Assembly: GCA_022820665.1 (NCBI GenBank)
Contig: JAJEFB010000048.1
Coordinates: 185,203 to 249,202, forward strand
Source of the DNA: Anaerolineae bacterium
GTDB lineage: Bacteria; Chloroflexota; Anaerolineae; Aggregatilineales; Phototrophicaceae
Reading direction: 5' to 3'
DNA length: 64,000 bases
The position numbers and the translations under genes were made by a program. A model generated the notes under the pieces. That model was not told the DNA's origin. It made no database searches and worked only from the letters and a program-made list of their open reading frames with translations. This document shows, piece by piece, positions 52,641 to 61,688 of the stretch. Every line of letters starts with the position of its first letter. Position 1 is the stretch's first letter.

Positions 52641-54944
52641 TTAACGCGCAGCATTCTTTGACTCAAGATATTCTTTGTGCGTGATGATGTATTCAATTTC
52701 GTCGCGATAATCCTCGTGGATGACCCACTGGCCATCTTCATCGAAAATGACATTTTCGTCGATATTGTCATGGGCGCGTTCATTAATTTCTTCAAAAATA
52801 AGATTGACAAACTGCCCCTTAAAAGCCGACTCCAGAACGGACGGCGGGCATTGCCAATCGTGTTTCATCATCTGCGCCAGCAATTGCGCTGTTTCACTAT
52901 CGTTTGTCCCCATAATATGCGCCACCACCTCAAGATCGGTAAGCAAATCCGCCGGTGTATTGTCCGGACGTTGCAAAAATCCCGGCGCGGCAGTTGTATT
53001 TTCAGCGCCATTATTTCTTGCGCGGATCGTTTCCTCCTTTGCATTCTCATCTCGCTCTGTCTCGCCTATTTCGCTAGCAGGGCCGACAAGCAATGAGCGA
53101 AGCGTCACGGGCTCGTCCGCTTCCGCCTCACGCTGTGGGATGCGTGCGCCGCCGGAGTCGTCTTCCGAGTTTCCAATATCGATCGGCGCAAACATCTCCG
53201 CCTCAACAATGGCACTCTCTTCCGCCTTTTCCGTAATGGCTTCTGCGAGCTGTGTGTCGCCCGGTTCTTCACTTGGCTTGACCTCAAGTTCGGCAATGTT
53301 GTCCTTTTGCGCGTGGATTGTGGCACTCAACACAGCAGTTCGCTCTTGTTCGTCTCGCAGGTCGGATACCAACTCGGCAATACGATCCCGTTTGTCCGAA
53401 AGCTCGTTTTCAAGTGCGGCGTTGCGTTTCTGTTGCTCTTGAATCTCGTTTCCAATTTCGTCTTTATGCGCTTTAATCTGGCGCTCGTACTTAGTGATGG
53501 CGGACTGCTTGCCCCGCAGCTTGGCCTTAAGTGTGGCATTCACCTCTCTTTGCGCGCCAAGACTGCTCTCCAACTCAGTGATTTGGATTCCTTGCAATTG
53601 AATCTTGCTTTCAAGCTCTACGATAGCACTCTTTTCCACTTTTTCCTTGACGGATTCCACGGGTTTCGTATCTTTCGGATCTTCAGTTAGTTTAGCTTCA
53701 AGTTTGTCAATTTCGTCTTTATGAGCTCTAATCCGACGCTCGTACTTGGTGATGTCTGACTGCTTACCTCGTAGCTGGGCCTTTAGTGTGACATTCTCCT
53801 CTTTTTGTGCGGCAAGACTGCTCTCAAATTCCGCGATTTGGATTCCTTGCGATTGAACCTTGCTTTCAAGCTCGCTGACATGCTGCTTCAGAGAAAGAAT
53901 ATAGGCTGCGTCAGAGACGGCGGCACCCTGGGCGTCGTCTTGCGCAATTAAAGGGACAGCCAACAGTTGATCGGGCTTGCTTGAAAGACGAGCGTTCAAG
54001 TCTTTGAGACAAGCGAGTGGCTCAACTTGCTCCAAATTGAGACTGAGAAAATGCTCTCGCCGGACATTAAGAGCAATAAGGCGAAAGCGACCCGGATTTC
54101 CGGTGCTTGGGTTTATCGCGTCGACATATCCATCAAAGACAATATGTTCGATTTTTTCTGTTCGATCAGCCGTAAAAATCTCATAAATAGTACGCAGGCA
54201 GGTTTTCGCCAGCACTGACGAGTAAAATTGCCTGCGCTGTTTTTGCGGCAGGACAGTCTCGGTGATCTCGTCACGGGACTTCGCATACTTGTACGCCTTT
54301 ATTTCCGAAATGATATGCATTGCGGGCATTTCATAAGATATTTTCAGCAGTCGAGATTCGGGAAAATAAGCGAGTTTCGCATTTTTGGAGAAACCCGCCG
54401 GATACTCGCTAGTTGTCAGCACTAGATTGAAGTATCTGATGACTGCCTGCGCCTCTCCCGCAGCAAAGTTCTCTTGAAACTGCTCAATTTCTTCATTGTG
54501 TTTTTCTGCCTCCGCACGGATTTGACTGACTTGTTTCTTATGATTGAACAAAGTTTCCCGATAGATCTCACAGTCTTGCTTATACTTACTTTCCGCGCTT
54601 GTACAGGCTTTATCGTATGCTCGTTTCTTCCAAGGCAGCCAAGACCCAAGACCCGAGAGCGGCGCTGGCAAATATCGTTGCAGAATCGGTTCTTTTCGCT
54701 TGAAAGAGGGGAGTCGAGCTTGGACTTTTAAACTATCAAAGTCGACAAAAGTATCAACTGAAAGGGCGGTTTTCAGCAGATTTTCTAATTGAGTTCTTGA
54801 TTGATCCAAGATTGCGTTTTTGCTGTCGACCTCAGAAAACCGAGCGGTCAAATGATCGCGCAATTGCTGTTCTGCCAACAGTATTTTTTCCAGGGTTCGC
54901 TCCAAATCGGCCTTCTGTTTGTTCGAGCGTGAGATTAAGGACAT
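52641..54944 (-). CDS. Coiled-coil protein with TerB_C-like C terminus
   Basis: A 767-residue protein. Residues about 160-335 hold a globular domain with 'KAYKYAKSRDEITETV', 'RTIYEIFTADR' and 'ACLKDLNARLSSKP', a block found in other bacteria with restriction-like proteins. Residues about 350-560 are coiled coil, with an 55-residue stretch repeated at 85-residue spacing. The end ('FVNLIFEEINERAHDNIDE...IHEDYRDEIE') matches the TerB_C domain. No nuclease motif is visible. It is the first gene of the unit with the BrxD-like ATPase and helicase, and may be the scaffold or sensor. ATG 54944 is chosen; TTG 54992 lies in an inverted repeat. Confidence 0.7.
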   Translation of the reverse strand: MSLISRSNKQKADLERTLEKILLAEQQLRDHLTARFSEVDSKNAILDQSRTQLENLLKTALSVDTFVDFDSLKVQARLPSFKRKEPILQRYLPAPLSGLGSWLPWKKRAYDKACTSAESKYKQDCEIYRETLFNHKKQVSQIRAEAEKHNEEIEQFQENFAAGEAQAVIRYFNLVLTTSEYPAGFSKNAKLAYFPESRLLKISYEMPAMHIISEIKAYKYAKSRDEITETVLPQKQRRQFYSSVLAKTCLRTIYEIFTADRTEKIEHIVFDGYVDAINPSTGNPGRFRLIALNVRREHFLSLNLEQVEPLACLKDLNARLSSKPDQLLAVPLIAQDDAQGAAVSDAAYILSLKQHVSELESKVQSQGIQIAEFESSLAAQKEENVTLKAQLRGKQSDITKYERRIRAHKDEIDKLEAKLTEDPKDTKPVESVKEKVEKSAIVELESKIQLQGIQITELESSLGAQREVNATLKAKLRGKQSAITKYERQIKAHKDEIGNEIQEQQKRNAALENELSDKRDRIAELVSDLRDEQERTAVLSATIHAQKDNIAELEVKPSEEPGDTQLAEAITEKAEESAIVEAEMFAPIDIGNSEDDSGGARIPQREAEADEPVTLRSLLVGPASEIGETERDENAKEETIRARNNGAENTTAAPGFLQRPDNTPADLLTDLEVVAHIMGTNDSETAQLLAQMMKHDWQCPPSVLESAFKGQFVNLIFEEINERAHDNIDENVIFDEDGQWVIHEDYRDEIEYIITHKEYLESKNAAR

Positions 54945-54987
54945 CGAGACCTCGGGCTTGTCCCGCCCACTATCCAAGTCAACCCGG

Positions 54988-55037
54988 TACAAGCACCGAT
55001 GCCTTTTGGCAGTGTTCCAAACACTAGGGTGCTTGTA
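54988..55037. promoter_or_regulatory. Nested inverted repeat upstream of the TerB_C-like operon
   Basis: TACAAGCACC (54988-54997) pairs with GGTGCTTGTA (55028-55037); within the loop AGTGTT (55011-55016) pairs with AACACT (55020-55025). It is centred about 70 bases upstream of ATG 54944 and may be an operator or an RNA hairpin in the leader. Confidence 0.55.
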
Positions 55038-55197
55038 ATGTTCTTAATCATATTACATTATCGGTAGAATACGAGACCCCATGTATGACTTGCGGTTAAG
55101 TTGAACTCCGTCGTTCAGAGAGGCAACGGCTCTATCACCAGCAAGCAAGTACGTCAGACAAAAGGCAAAGCATCAGACGATTTCAGCAGGACCGAGT

Positions 55198-56256
55198 CTA
55201 ATACATCAACTCAACGTTGAGCAAGTTTTCCATCGGCTCGTCAGCAAGATAGCGGCGCAAGTTGCGGATGAACAATTCGGTCAATTTGCCGTTTTCGGTA
55301 TCCGCCGTGCTGGCGGAATGATGGCTGATGATGACATTGGGCAAATCCCAGAGCGGGTCGTCGGCCGGCAGCGGTTCCGGATCAGTGACATCCAGCGCCG
55401 CGCCCCCAAGGCGTCCGTCAATTAGCGCGTCCGTCAAGGCCGCCTGGTCAACCAGAGCGCCACGCGCGATATTGATCAGATAGGCGCCCGGCTTCATCAT
55501 GGCGATACGTTCAGCGTTGAGCAAGCCATCCGTTTCCGGCGTATGCGGCAGGCACAGCGCCAAAAAATCGACTTGCGGGAGCATCTTGTCCAGTTGAGAA
55601 GGGGCGAACAGGCGGTCGACATCATCTACTGCTCGACGGACATCGCGCCGGGTACCGATTATGCGCATACCGAAAAACCGGCAGACAGCCGCCAGGTCGC
55701 GACCAATCTTGCCCAAGCCGAGGATGCCAACGGTCATGCCGCGCAACTCGGTATTATTGAAGCGTTGCCAATGGCGCGCGCGCTTCTGCGCTTCCATCAA
55801 ACGAAAGTTCTTGACGAAGGTCAACATAGCCATCAGGCAGAACTCGGCCAGAGGTCGGGCGTGGACGCCGCTGGCGGTAGTGAAAATCCAGCCCTGCCGG
55901 TCGTAGCCGTAACTTTTGACGAACTGACCGATGCCGGCGCTGGTCGTTTGGATCCACTTCAGGTTATGCGCCAACTGCGGCAGATCCTCGCGATGTGTAT
56001 GGTCGAAATCGAAGAGGATGTCGGCTTGCGAAAGCAGCGCGCGCCATTCCGCTTCTTGTTCCGCGCTACGCTCAATGACAGCCGTATGGTGAGCCTGAAA
56101 TAGCGGCGCGCCGATCAGATCGGGTCGGTAGATGACCTCAACCTGCGGCACGCTTTTGCGGATGTGGTCAATGTGCTCGGGTTCCAGGTAAGAAGCGATC
56201 AAGACCTTGAGAGGCAGGTATGTGAGCGAACAACGTTTCAGTCTAGCGCAATCCAT
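55198..56256 (-). CDS. D-2-hydroxyacid dehydrogenase
   Basis: A 352-residue NAD-dependent dehydrogenase. The Rossmann motif is 'VGILGLGKIGRDLA' (about 176-189); catalytic Arg is in 'NIARGALVDQ', Glu in 'TDPEPLP', and His in 'ISHHSAST'. It interconverts a D-2-hydroxy acid and a 2-oxo acid (glyoxylate/hydroxypyruvate or D-lactate type). The N terminus before 'LKVLIASYLEPEH' is long and a later start is possible. It lies alone between the TerB_C-like operon and the XRE-SorC regulator, on the same strand as both. Confidence 0.9.
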   Translation of the reverse strand: MDCARLKRCSLTYLPLKVLIASYLEPEHIDHIRKSVPQVEVIYRPDLIGAPLFQAHHTAVIERSAEQEAEWRALLSQADILFDFDHTHREDLPQLAHNLKWIQTTSAGIGQFVKSYGYDRQGWIFTTASGVHARPLAEFCLMAMLTFVKNFRLMEAQKRARHWQRFNNTELRGMTVGILGLGKIGRDLAAVCRFFGMRIIGTRRDVRRAVDDVDRLFAPSQLDKMLPQVDFLALCLPHTPETDGLLNAERIAMMKPGAYLINIARGALVDQAALTDALIDGRLGGAALDVTDPEPLPADDPLWDLPNVIISHHSASTADTENGKLTELFIRNLRRYLADEPMENLLNVELMY

Positions 56257-56310
56257 TCATCGCTCCTGGTTTTCAGACAGATGCCAATTTCGGGCGCTGG
56301 TGTCTCGGCC

Positions 56311-57672
56311 TTACCGTGATCTCGCTACAGCTCGGCGCACTCGCTTGGCATCCAACAAGAATTCGGCGATCTCTCCATCAATCACCAGCGCGTTGGCGAG
56401 TCTGTTTCTAATGACCATTTCTGTTGCAATCTTTTTATGATCTCCGGTAGCGATGACCCAAACGTAACCGTTGTTTCTGTCCATCACGTTGCGTAATAGG
56501 TTGAGAGCCGGGGCATAGACCTTGCGCTCTTGAATCGATTGGAACGAGGCATCACCGACGCCTTGGGAGTTGTCGCCTAGCATATGTCCCAAGACCTCGC
56601 CACTGAAGGTTCTTTCCTTGTTCTCCAGTTTCAATTGTTCGTGCAGGTTATGAAGAAACTTGGGACTCAGCGTACTTCTCCTGGAATACGCTAAAGAATC
56701 CTCAGCGTTAGGGGAAGAAACGCCGCCCACCGTCATCAGGATCGCGCGCGCCACTCGCAATTCTTCTATGGTCGCCGCCGCTTGGGCTTGATGCGCATCC
56801 GGGTCCTCCCAGTGCAGACTCCTCCGCTCGGGAGCCAAATAGGGCAAGGTAAACGCCCGCGTGTTTGGATTGCGAGCGGCCAATAATTTGACCGCCAGAT
56901 TGGACGATACAGAAGCCGCCTCTTGCTGGTGGCTGCTGACTTCCATGGTGGATGCCCAGTTAATGCTCTTGTATTGATGCTGGCTGGGCGGAGCCAATTC
57001 CGCGCAACGATAGAGCGTATATCCAGGTCCGATCCCGATCGCGCCCTCTTCCAGCGCGGGAAAGACTTCAGTAGCGGCGGCATGCGCGAGGAACTCGACG
57101 TTGAACAGGTGCGAGGATACGCAATTCCTATGGCTGTGACGTCCTTTAGGAAGCTCGACGACAAGGACTTGCTTGAGCAGCGGCGAATAAAGCTTAAGCA
57201 AGTCATCCTCCAGTAGATGATTTCGACCGACCCGCGTCAGCGTTAGCGCGTTTGCAAAAATCGCTGTGCGAAACGAACGTTCGAGCCCAGCTATGGTCTG
57301 CCCCTTGAATCGACCATTTGGACCCGTCAATTCGGATTCAAACAGACCATCCTGGACGACTGCCTCGAAGAACTGGATGCCTACTCTATACTCCTTGCTC
57401 AATTCTTCAGTCAAGTTCTCCGGTATATTCTCCATCCAGCCAAATGCGCCATTTTTATAATGCTCAATGCATCCATGCTCGTCGATGCCAAGCAAGTAGT
57501 CGCTGCTAACATCCAGGAAAGTGCAGATCTCGATCAATCTGGAGATTGAAGGCATTGTGCCACTCATCCAATTGGCGACCCCGCCTTCAGAAACCCGCAG
57601 CCGATGCGCGAGTTCTCTTTGGGTGATTTTTCTCTTCTTCAATACTTGCTTAAGTCTTTGTGGAAAGGTCAT
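56311..57672 (-). CDS. XRE helix-turn-helix fused to SorC-type sugar-binding domain, transcription regulator
   Basis: A 453-residue regulator. Residues 1-65 form an XRE/Cro HTH ('LKKRKITQRELAHRLRVSEG', 'FLDVSSDYLLG'). Residues about 140-450 match the SorC effector domain: 'GIGPGYTLYRCAELAPP' near 235, a middle 'SSNLAVKLLAARNPN' and a C-terminal 'WVIATGDHKKIATEMVIRN' block. SorC proteins normally carry a different HTH, so the pairing is unusual. It binds a sugar phosphate and probably controls the divergent ABC importer at 57984. ATG 57672 is the XRE-type start ('TFPQRLKQVL'). Confidence 0.85.
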   Translation of the reverse strand: MTFPQRLKQVLKKRKITQRELAHRLRVSEGGVANWMSGTMPSISRLIEICTFLDVSSDYLLGIDEHGCIEHYKNGAFGWMENIPENLTEELSKEYRVGIQFFEAVVQDGLFESELTGPNGRFKGQTIAGLERSFRTAIFANALTLTRVGRNHLLEDDLLKLYSPLLKQVLVVELPKGRHSHRNCVSSHLFNVEFLAHAAATEVFPALEEGAIGIGPGYTLYRCAELAPPSQHQYKSINWASTMEVSSHQQEAASVSSNLAVKLLAARNPNTRAFTLPYLAPERRSLHWEDPDAHQAQAAATIEELRVARAILMTVGGVSSPNAEDSLAYSRRSTLSPKFLHNLHEQLKLENKERTFSGEVLGHMLGDNSQGVGDASFQSIQERKVYAPALNLLRNVMDRNNGYVWVIATGDHKKIATEMVIRNRLANALVIDGEIAEFLLDAKRVRRAVARSR

Positions 57673-57983
57673 GCAACCGCACCAGCAGCAGTTATAGAAT
57701 CTTCGGCGCATTCAAGAAGGTTTCAATTTGACATCGGCAAGCATTCCCATTCGCTTCAGAAGACACCGTTGCATCGGTTGCTGGAAAGTCTGCCGCGTAA
57801 TACTTCAGTGATTATGAATGCCCATTGTCGATGTTCAACAATATTGTACGTCAATATGCCAATTTCCTCAACAAAAGGACACTGGGCCGCGACAAGTATA
57901 CAATATGTGCAGAGTAGCCAGCCTTGGCAGATGTCTGGTTGCTAAAGGCATGTTTAGTATTCACATTTAGAAAGGACAATCTC
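57673..57983. promoter_or_regulatory. Divergent control region between XRE-SorC regulator and ABC operon
   Basis: 311 bases without a gene. CAATATTG (57839-57846) is a perfect palindrome; CAATAT recurs at 57852-57857 and 57901-57906. A TATACA at 57897-57902 could be a -10 for the operon. These are candidate sites for the regulator, not proven. AAAGGA before 57984 is the ribosome site. Confidence 0.45.
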
Positions 57984-59333
57984 ATGAAAAGAATGACTAT
58001 TCTTATAGTTATGATTCTGACCTTCTCCCCATTCATTGCTTTGGCGCAAGATGACGACCGCGTCACGATCCGTTTTTGGCATATTTGGGGCAATGTCACC
58101 TGGTTCCCCGAAGAGTTGGAACCCGCCTTTGAAGCCGCCTTCCCGCAGTATGATTTAGAACTGCGCGTTTTGGATGGCTACAATAACGCTTATGATCTAT
58201 ACACGCTGGCACAGGAGCAAGGCGATCCGCCGGAACTCCTGCAGGGGACTTCGAGCAACACACAAGCCCCGCGCGACAGCGGTTTCTTCAAACCTCTCCA
58301 CGAAGCAATTGGCGGCCGAACTGAAATCAACGGCGTGCCAGTGCGCCTGGACGAAATCGTTGGTCCCGCTGCGATTTTCTATCAGTTAAATGATGAATAC
58401 TACGAATTGCCCTGGAACGCCTCCACGCCGATCTTGTTCGCCAACATGGATCTGCTCGTGGAAGCGGGCTTGGCTGAAGATGTTGACGATATCGACGCCA
58501 TCCCGGCAACCTGGGCCGAAATAAATGAAGCTTGTGCGGTCATCGTTGAAAATCTCGCAGATGTTGACTGCATCAATTTCGGCGCCGGTGGTTGGTACTT
58601 TGAAAACGCATTGGCGATGCAGGGCGCCTTCGTGGCAAACAACGAGAATGGTCGCGGTGGTGGTTGTGTCACCGAGGTGGTGTTCAACAATGAGGCGGCT
58701 GTCAATTATCTGACTTGGCACAAAAGCATCCAAGACGCTGGATACTGGGTCGATTATGGCAGGTCCGAATACGACATTACCTGGGCCAACAGCAAACTGG
58801 CGTTACATATGACCTCCAGCGCCGCTGCTCGTGGGCGCGTGGAAATCGGTGAGGGCAACGGCTTTACTGTGAGTGCGGGTCGTATGCCCTACAATCAGGA
58901 TGTGGAGTATGTTGGCAACACCGTCGGTGGCGGGATGATCTTGTTGACGGATGGACTCGATCCAGAAGTTGAAGAAGGCGCCCTGACCTTCCTCATGTTC
59001 CTGATGGAACCTGAGAACATGGCTAACTGGCACAAGTCAACCGGCTACATCCCCGTTACGCAGTCCGGGTTTGAGTTCCTGGAAGCGGAAGGCTGGTTCG
59101 AAGAAAACCCCACCTTTGCAGTTGCCACCCATCAATTGGAGAATTCCGCGCGGGTAGCTGAAACTGCGGGCGCGGTCTTCGGCAGCTACGCTCAGGTTTA
59201 CAGAATGTACCGGGAAGTCTTTCAGAACATCCTCCGCAACGATGCCGATATACAGGAGTCGCTGGATCGCTTGAAGGCGGAGGCAGACCTGCTCATCGAA
59301 GAATACAACTTGCTGGTGCCTTGTGAAGAATAG
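57984..59333 (+). CDS. ABC importer substrate-binding protein, family 1 (UgpB-like)
   Basis: A 449-residue solute-binding protein. A Sec signal peptide (about 1-21, cleaved near 'ALAQDD') leads into 'VTIRFWHIWGN'; 'YELPWNASTPILFANMDLL' near 135 and 'WYFENALAMQGAFVANN' near 205 follow the glycerol-3-phosphate/maltose-type (SBP_bac_1) pattern, closest in feel to UgpB. ATG 57984 follows AAAGGA by 8 bases. It feeds the two permeases downstream. The ligand may be a sugar or glycerophosphate compound, in line with the phosphodiesterase at the end of the run. Confidence 0.9.
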   Translation: MKRMTILIVMILTFSPFIALAQDDDRVTIRFWHIWGNVTWFPEELEPAFEAAFPQYDLELRVLDGYNNAYDLYTLAQEQGDPPELLQGTSSNTQAPRDSGFFKPLHEAIGGRTEINGVPVRLDEIVGPAAIFYQLNDEYYELPWNASTPILFANMDLLVEAGLAEDVDDIDAIPATWAEINEACAVIVENLADVDCINFGAGGWYFENALAMQGAFVANNENGRGGGCVTEVVFNNEAAVNYLTWHKSIQDAGYWVDYGRSEYDITWANSKLALHMTSSAAARGRVEIGEGNGFTVSAGRMPYNQDVEYVGNTVGGGMILLTDGLDPEVEEGALTFLMFLMEPENMANWHKSTGYIPVTQSGFEFLEAEGWFEENPTFAVATHQLENSARVAETAGAVFGSYAQVYRMYREVFQNILRNDADIQESLDRLKAEADLLIEEYNLLVPCEE

Positions 59334-59406
59334 ATAATAATCCGGGGATTGCAGGACGGGACGCTAGTCCCGTCCTGCGCTTGCGTTTGTCAATTGGCGC
59401 TAAGGA

Positions 59407-60720
59407 GTGGCCGCCACGGTTTCTCCCATTGTCTTCACAAGTATTACAACGAGTGCGAGCGCCCTAATTGTAGGGCTCTTGTATTGGCGTTTTCAGCGCG
59501 ATGCCAAGCCCGGAATTATTTTGGGCGCTGTTTCAGGGTTCTTTGGCACGCTGGCCTCCATGATTCCCTTACAGTTCTGCGTTCTCGACCCAGACAACCA
59601 AATGTTTTTCGACCTCAGCATCTTTGGTCATTCAGCTAGAGTCAATGCTGTGGCGCTCATCACTGGGCTGTTGATTATTGCCGTCACCTGGGCCTTCGCG
59701 CTGGCGATCAACGAGATCCGTCATCGATGGTTGGCGCGCAAGCGCATCATCGCGGCTACTGATTCCGCTCCGGGCGCCTTCGTTGGATACAGTTTCTCAC
59801 CGTGGATATTCATCGCGCCAACGGTCATCGGGCTTGCCCTTTTTACCTACTATCCGGCGGCACAGAATTTTTTTCTGGGCACGCAATTGGCGCGTCGTGG
59901 GGTCGCGAATACAGCCTTCATCTGTTTGGACAATTTTGCCAGTTTGATTACCAATCCATTGCAAGACGCTCACTATTACGTCATCAGCAATGGCTTCTTC
60001 TTTTTGGCTGAGAATGCCCGCTATCTGGCTGTTCTGGGCAATAGCTTTTTCTTCTCGGTTTTGATTGTGCTATGCACCAACGTGCTGGGTATTGCTATCG
60101 CCACGGTGGCTTCACAGAAGATACGCGGCGCTGTTGTATATCGTACGCTGATGATTTGGCCTTATGCCATTTCCGGCGTTGTGGTGGGCGTTGTTTTCGC
60201 GGTGTTGCTGGGAGGTGGCGGGTCTGGTTTCTTCAATCAAGGCTTGCAACTGCTGGGATTGCCATCATTGCCGTTCCTGTCTGATCCATGGTGGGCGCGG
60301 ATCTCGGTGGTAATGGCGGCAACGTGGAACAAGCTGGCGTTCAACGTGTTGATCTATATCGCTGCTCTGCAGGCTGTGCCAAAGGAATTGCTGGAGGCAG
60401 CCTCGATTGATGGCGCCAATGCCTGGCAACGCTTCTTGAATGTGACGCTGCCAATAATCTCCCCATATATCTTCTTCGTCGTGTTTCTAAACTTAAACTA
60501 CAGTTTCTTTGACCTGTTTGCTGTAATTGACAACCTCACTGGCGGTGGCCCGGTAAATTCGACGACAAACCTTGTCGTGGATGTCATTCGCGTCGGTGTA
60601 GAGAGCCGCGACATTGGTAAAGCCGCAGCGCAATCGATCATCTTGCTGCTTATCGTGATCGGTCTCACATACTTGCAATTTCGCGTCTTGGGCCGTCGCG
60701 TTACCTATGGAGTCGATTAA
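59407..60720 (+). CDS. ABC importer permease, UgpA/MalF type, with N-terminal extension
   Basis: A 437-residue permease. From about residue 125 it is a standard UgpA-like permease ('FSPWIFIAPTVIGLALFTYYPA', EAA loop 'EAASIDGANAWQRFLNVTLP' near 340). The first 120 residues add three hydrophobic helices (about 6-26, 37-57, 81-100) not usual in this family. GTG 59407 lies directly behind TAAGGAG, closer than normal, so the true start may be a few codons later. The next permease follows one base after the stop. No ATPase gene is present. Confidence 0.87.
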   Translation: MAATVSPIVFTSITTSASALIVGLLYWRFQRDAKPGIILGAVSGFFGTLASMIPLQFCVLDPDNQMFFDLSIFGHSARVNAVALITGLLIIAVTWAFALAINEIRHRWLARKRIIAATDSAPGAFVGYSFSPWIFIAPTVIGLALFTYYPAAQNFFLGTQLARRGVANTAFICLDNFASLITNPLQDAHYYVISNGFFFLAENARYLAVLGNSFFFSVLIVLCTNVLGIAIATVASQKIRGAVVYRTLMIWPYAISGVVVGVVFAVLLGGGGSGFFNQGLQLLGLPSLPFLSDPWWARISVVMAATWNKLAFNVLIYIAALQAVPKELLEAASIDGANAWQRFLNVTLPIISPYIFFVVFLNLNYSFFDLFAVIDNLTGGGPVNSTTNLVVDVIRVGVESRDIGKAAAQSIILLLIVIGLTYLQFRVLGRRVTYGVD

Positions 60721-60721
60721 G

Positions 60722-61606
60722 ATGACCCCAATCACAGCCAAGAGAGCCGTCGAGAAACCGCCAGGTCCGCGGCTGCAAGCCATCCGAGAGCCACTTGTCG
60801 TCAAGCGCTGGTATATCCACCTGCTGTTATGGATCATCGTGCTGTTTATGGGTTTTCCGCTGTTTTACGCAGTCCTGGTCAGTACGCAGAGCAATGCGCA
60901 AATGTTCCGTCTGCAATTGACGCCCGGCGACTCATTCGGCATCAATCTGGAAGCTGTGCTGGACCGCAATATTGCTCGCCTGATGTTCAATACCTTTGCC
61001 GTCGCTTCTATGGTTACTTTTGGAAAAGCAGCTCTATCGATCTTCAGTGGTATGGCGCTGGTCTACTTCCGCTTTCCTGGCAAGTCGCTTGTGTTCGGCT
61101 TCATCCTCGTCGCATTGATGGTGCCCGGCGAGGTAACGATTATCGCCCTGTTCCGCCTGGTAGCTTTGGATCTGGGTTGGGGCAATACCTGGACAGCGCT
61201 CGTTATACCGGCTGTAGCCAGTCCTACGGGCGTATTTCTCTTTCGACAGCACTTCGCCAGCATCACGCCGGAACTCTCTGAAGCAGCGCAACTCGATGGC
61301 GCGAACCCCCTGCAATTCTTGTTCCGCGTACTCTTGCCACTAAGTCGAAATGCTGTGGCCGCATTGGTTGTCATCATGTTCATAGGCGCGTGGAACAGCT
61401 ACCTGTGGCCGCTACTGATCGTCACCAACCCGGATTTGCAAGTGATTCAGGTAGGACTAAGCACCCTGGACGATGGCTTGGAAATCGGGCGTACCTACGG
61501 TCCGATTATGCTGGGCGCGGTAATCGCGAGCATCCCGCCAATTGTCATCTTCGTATTGATGCAAAAGCAATTCTTGCAAGGTTTTGCGCTCACGCGTAAC
61601 AAATAG
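60722..61606 (+). CDS. ABC importer permease, UgpE/MalG type
   Basis: A 294-residue permease with six helices; the EAA loop is 'SEAAQLDGANPLQFLFRVLLPLS' near 190-212 and the C terminus 'QGFALTRNK'-like end ('LQGFALTRNK') is typical of UgpE. ATG 60722 with GGAG 9 bases upstream is preferred over ATG 60707, which would overlap the upstream gene by 14 bases. It pairs with the UgpA-like permease. An ATPase (UgpC/MsmX type) must be supplied from elsewhere. Confidence 0.92.
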   Translation: MTPITAKRAVEKPPGPRLQAIREPLVVKRWYIHLLLWIIVLFMGFPLFYAVLVSTQSNAQMFRLQLTPGDSFGINLEAVLDRNIARLMFNTFAVASMVTFGKAALSIFSGMALVYFRFPGKSLVFGFILVALMVPGEVTIIALFRLVALDLGWGNTWTALVIPAVASPTGVFLFRQHFASITPELSEAAQLDGANPLQFLFRVLLPLSRNAVAALVVIMFIGAWNSYLWPLLIVTNPDLQVIQVGLSTLDDGLEIGRTYGPIMLGAVIASIPPIVIFVLMQKQFLQGFALTRNK

Positions 61607-61688
61607 ACTGATCGAAAGCGCTCGCGCGCCTGCCGAGCAAAACGATCAATTGAAATAACTGACGAAGTAATCGATTAGCGAGAACACA

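Noticed and set aside
49014-54992. Complete BREX type 2 locus
   Set aside because: No PglX, PglZ, BrxC or BrxF genes are seen; only the BrxD- and BrxHI-like pair is present.
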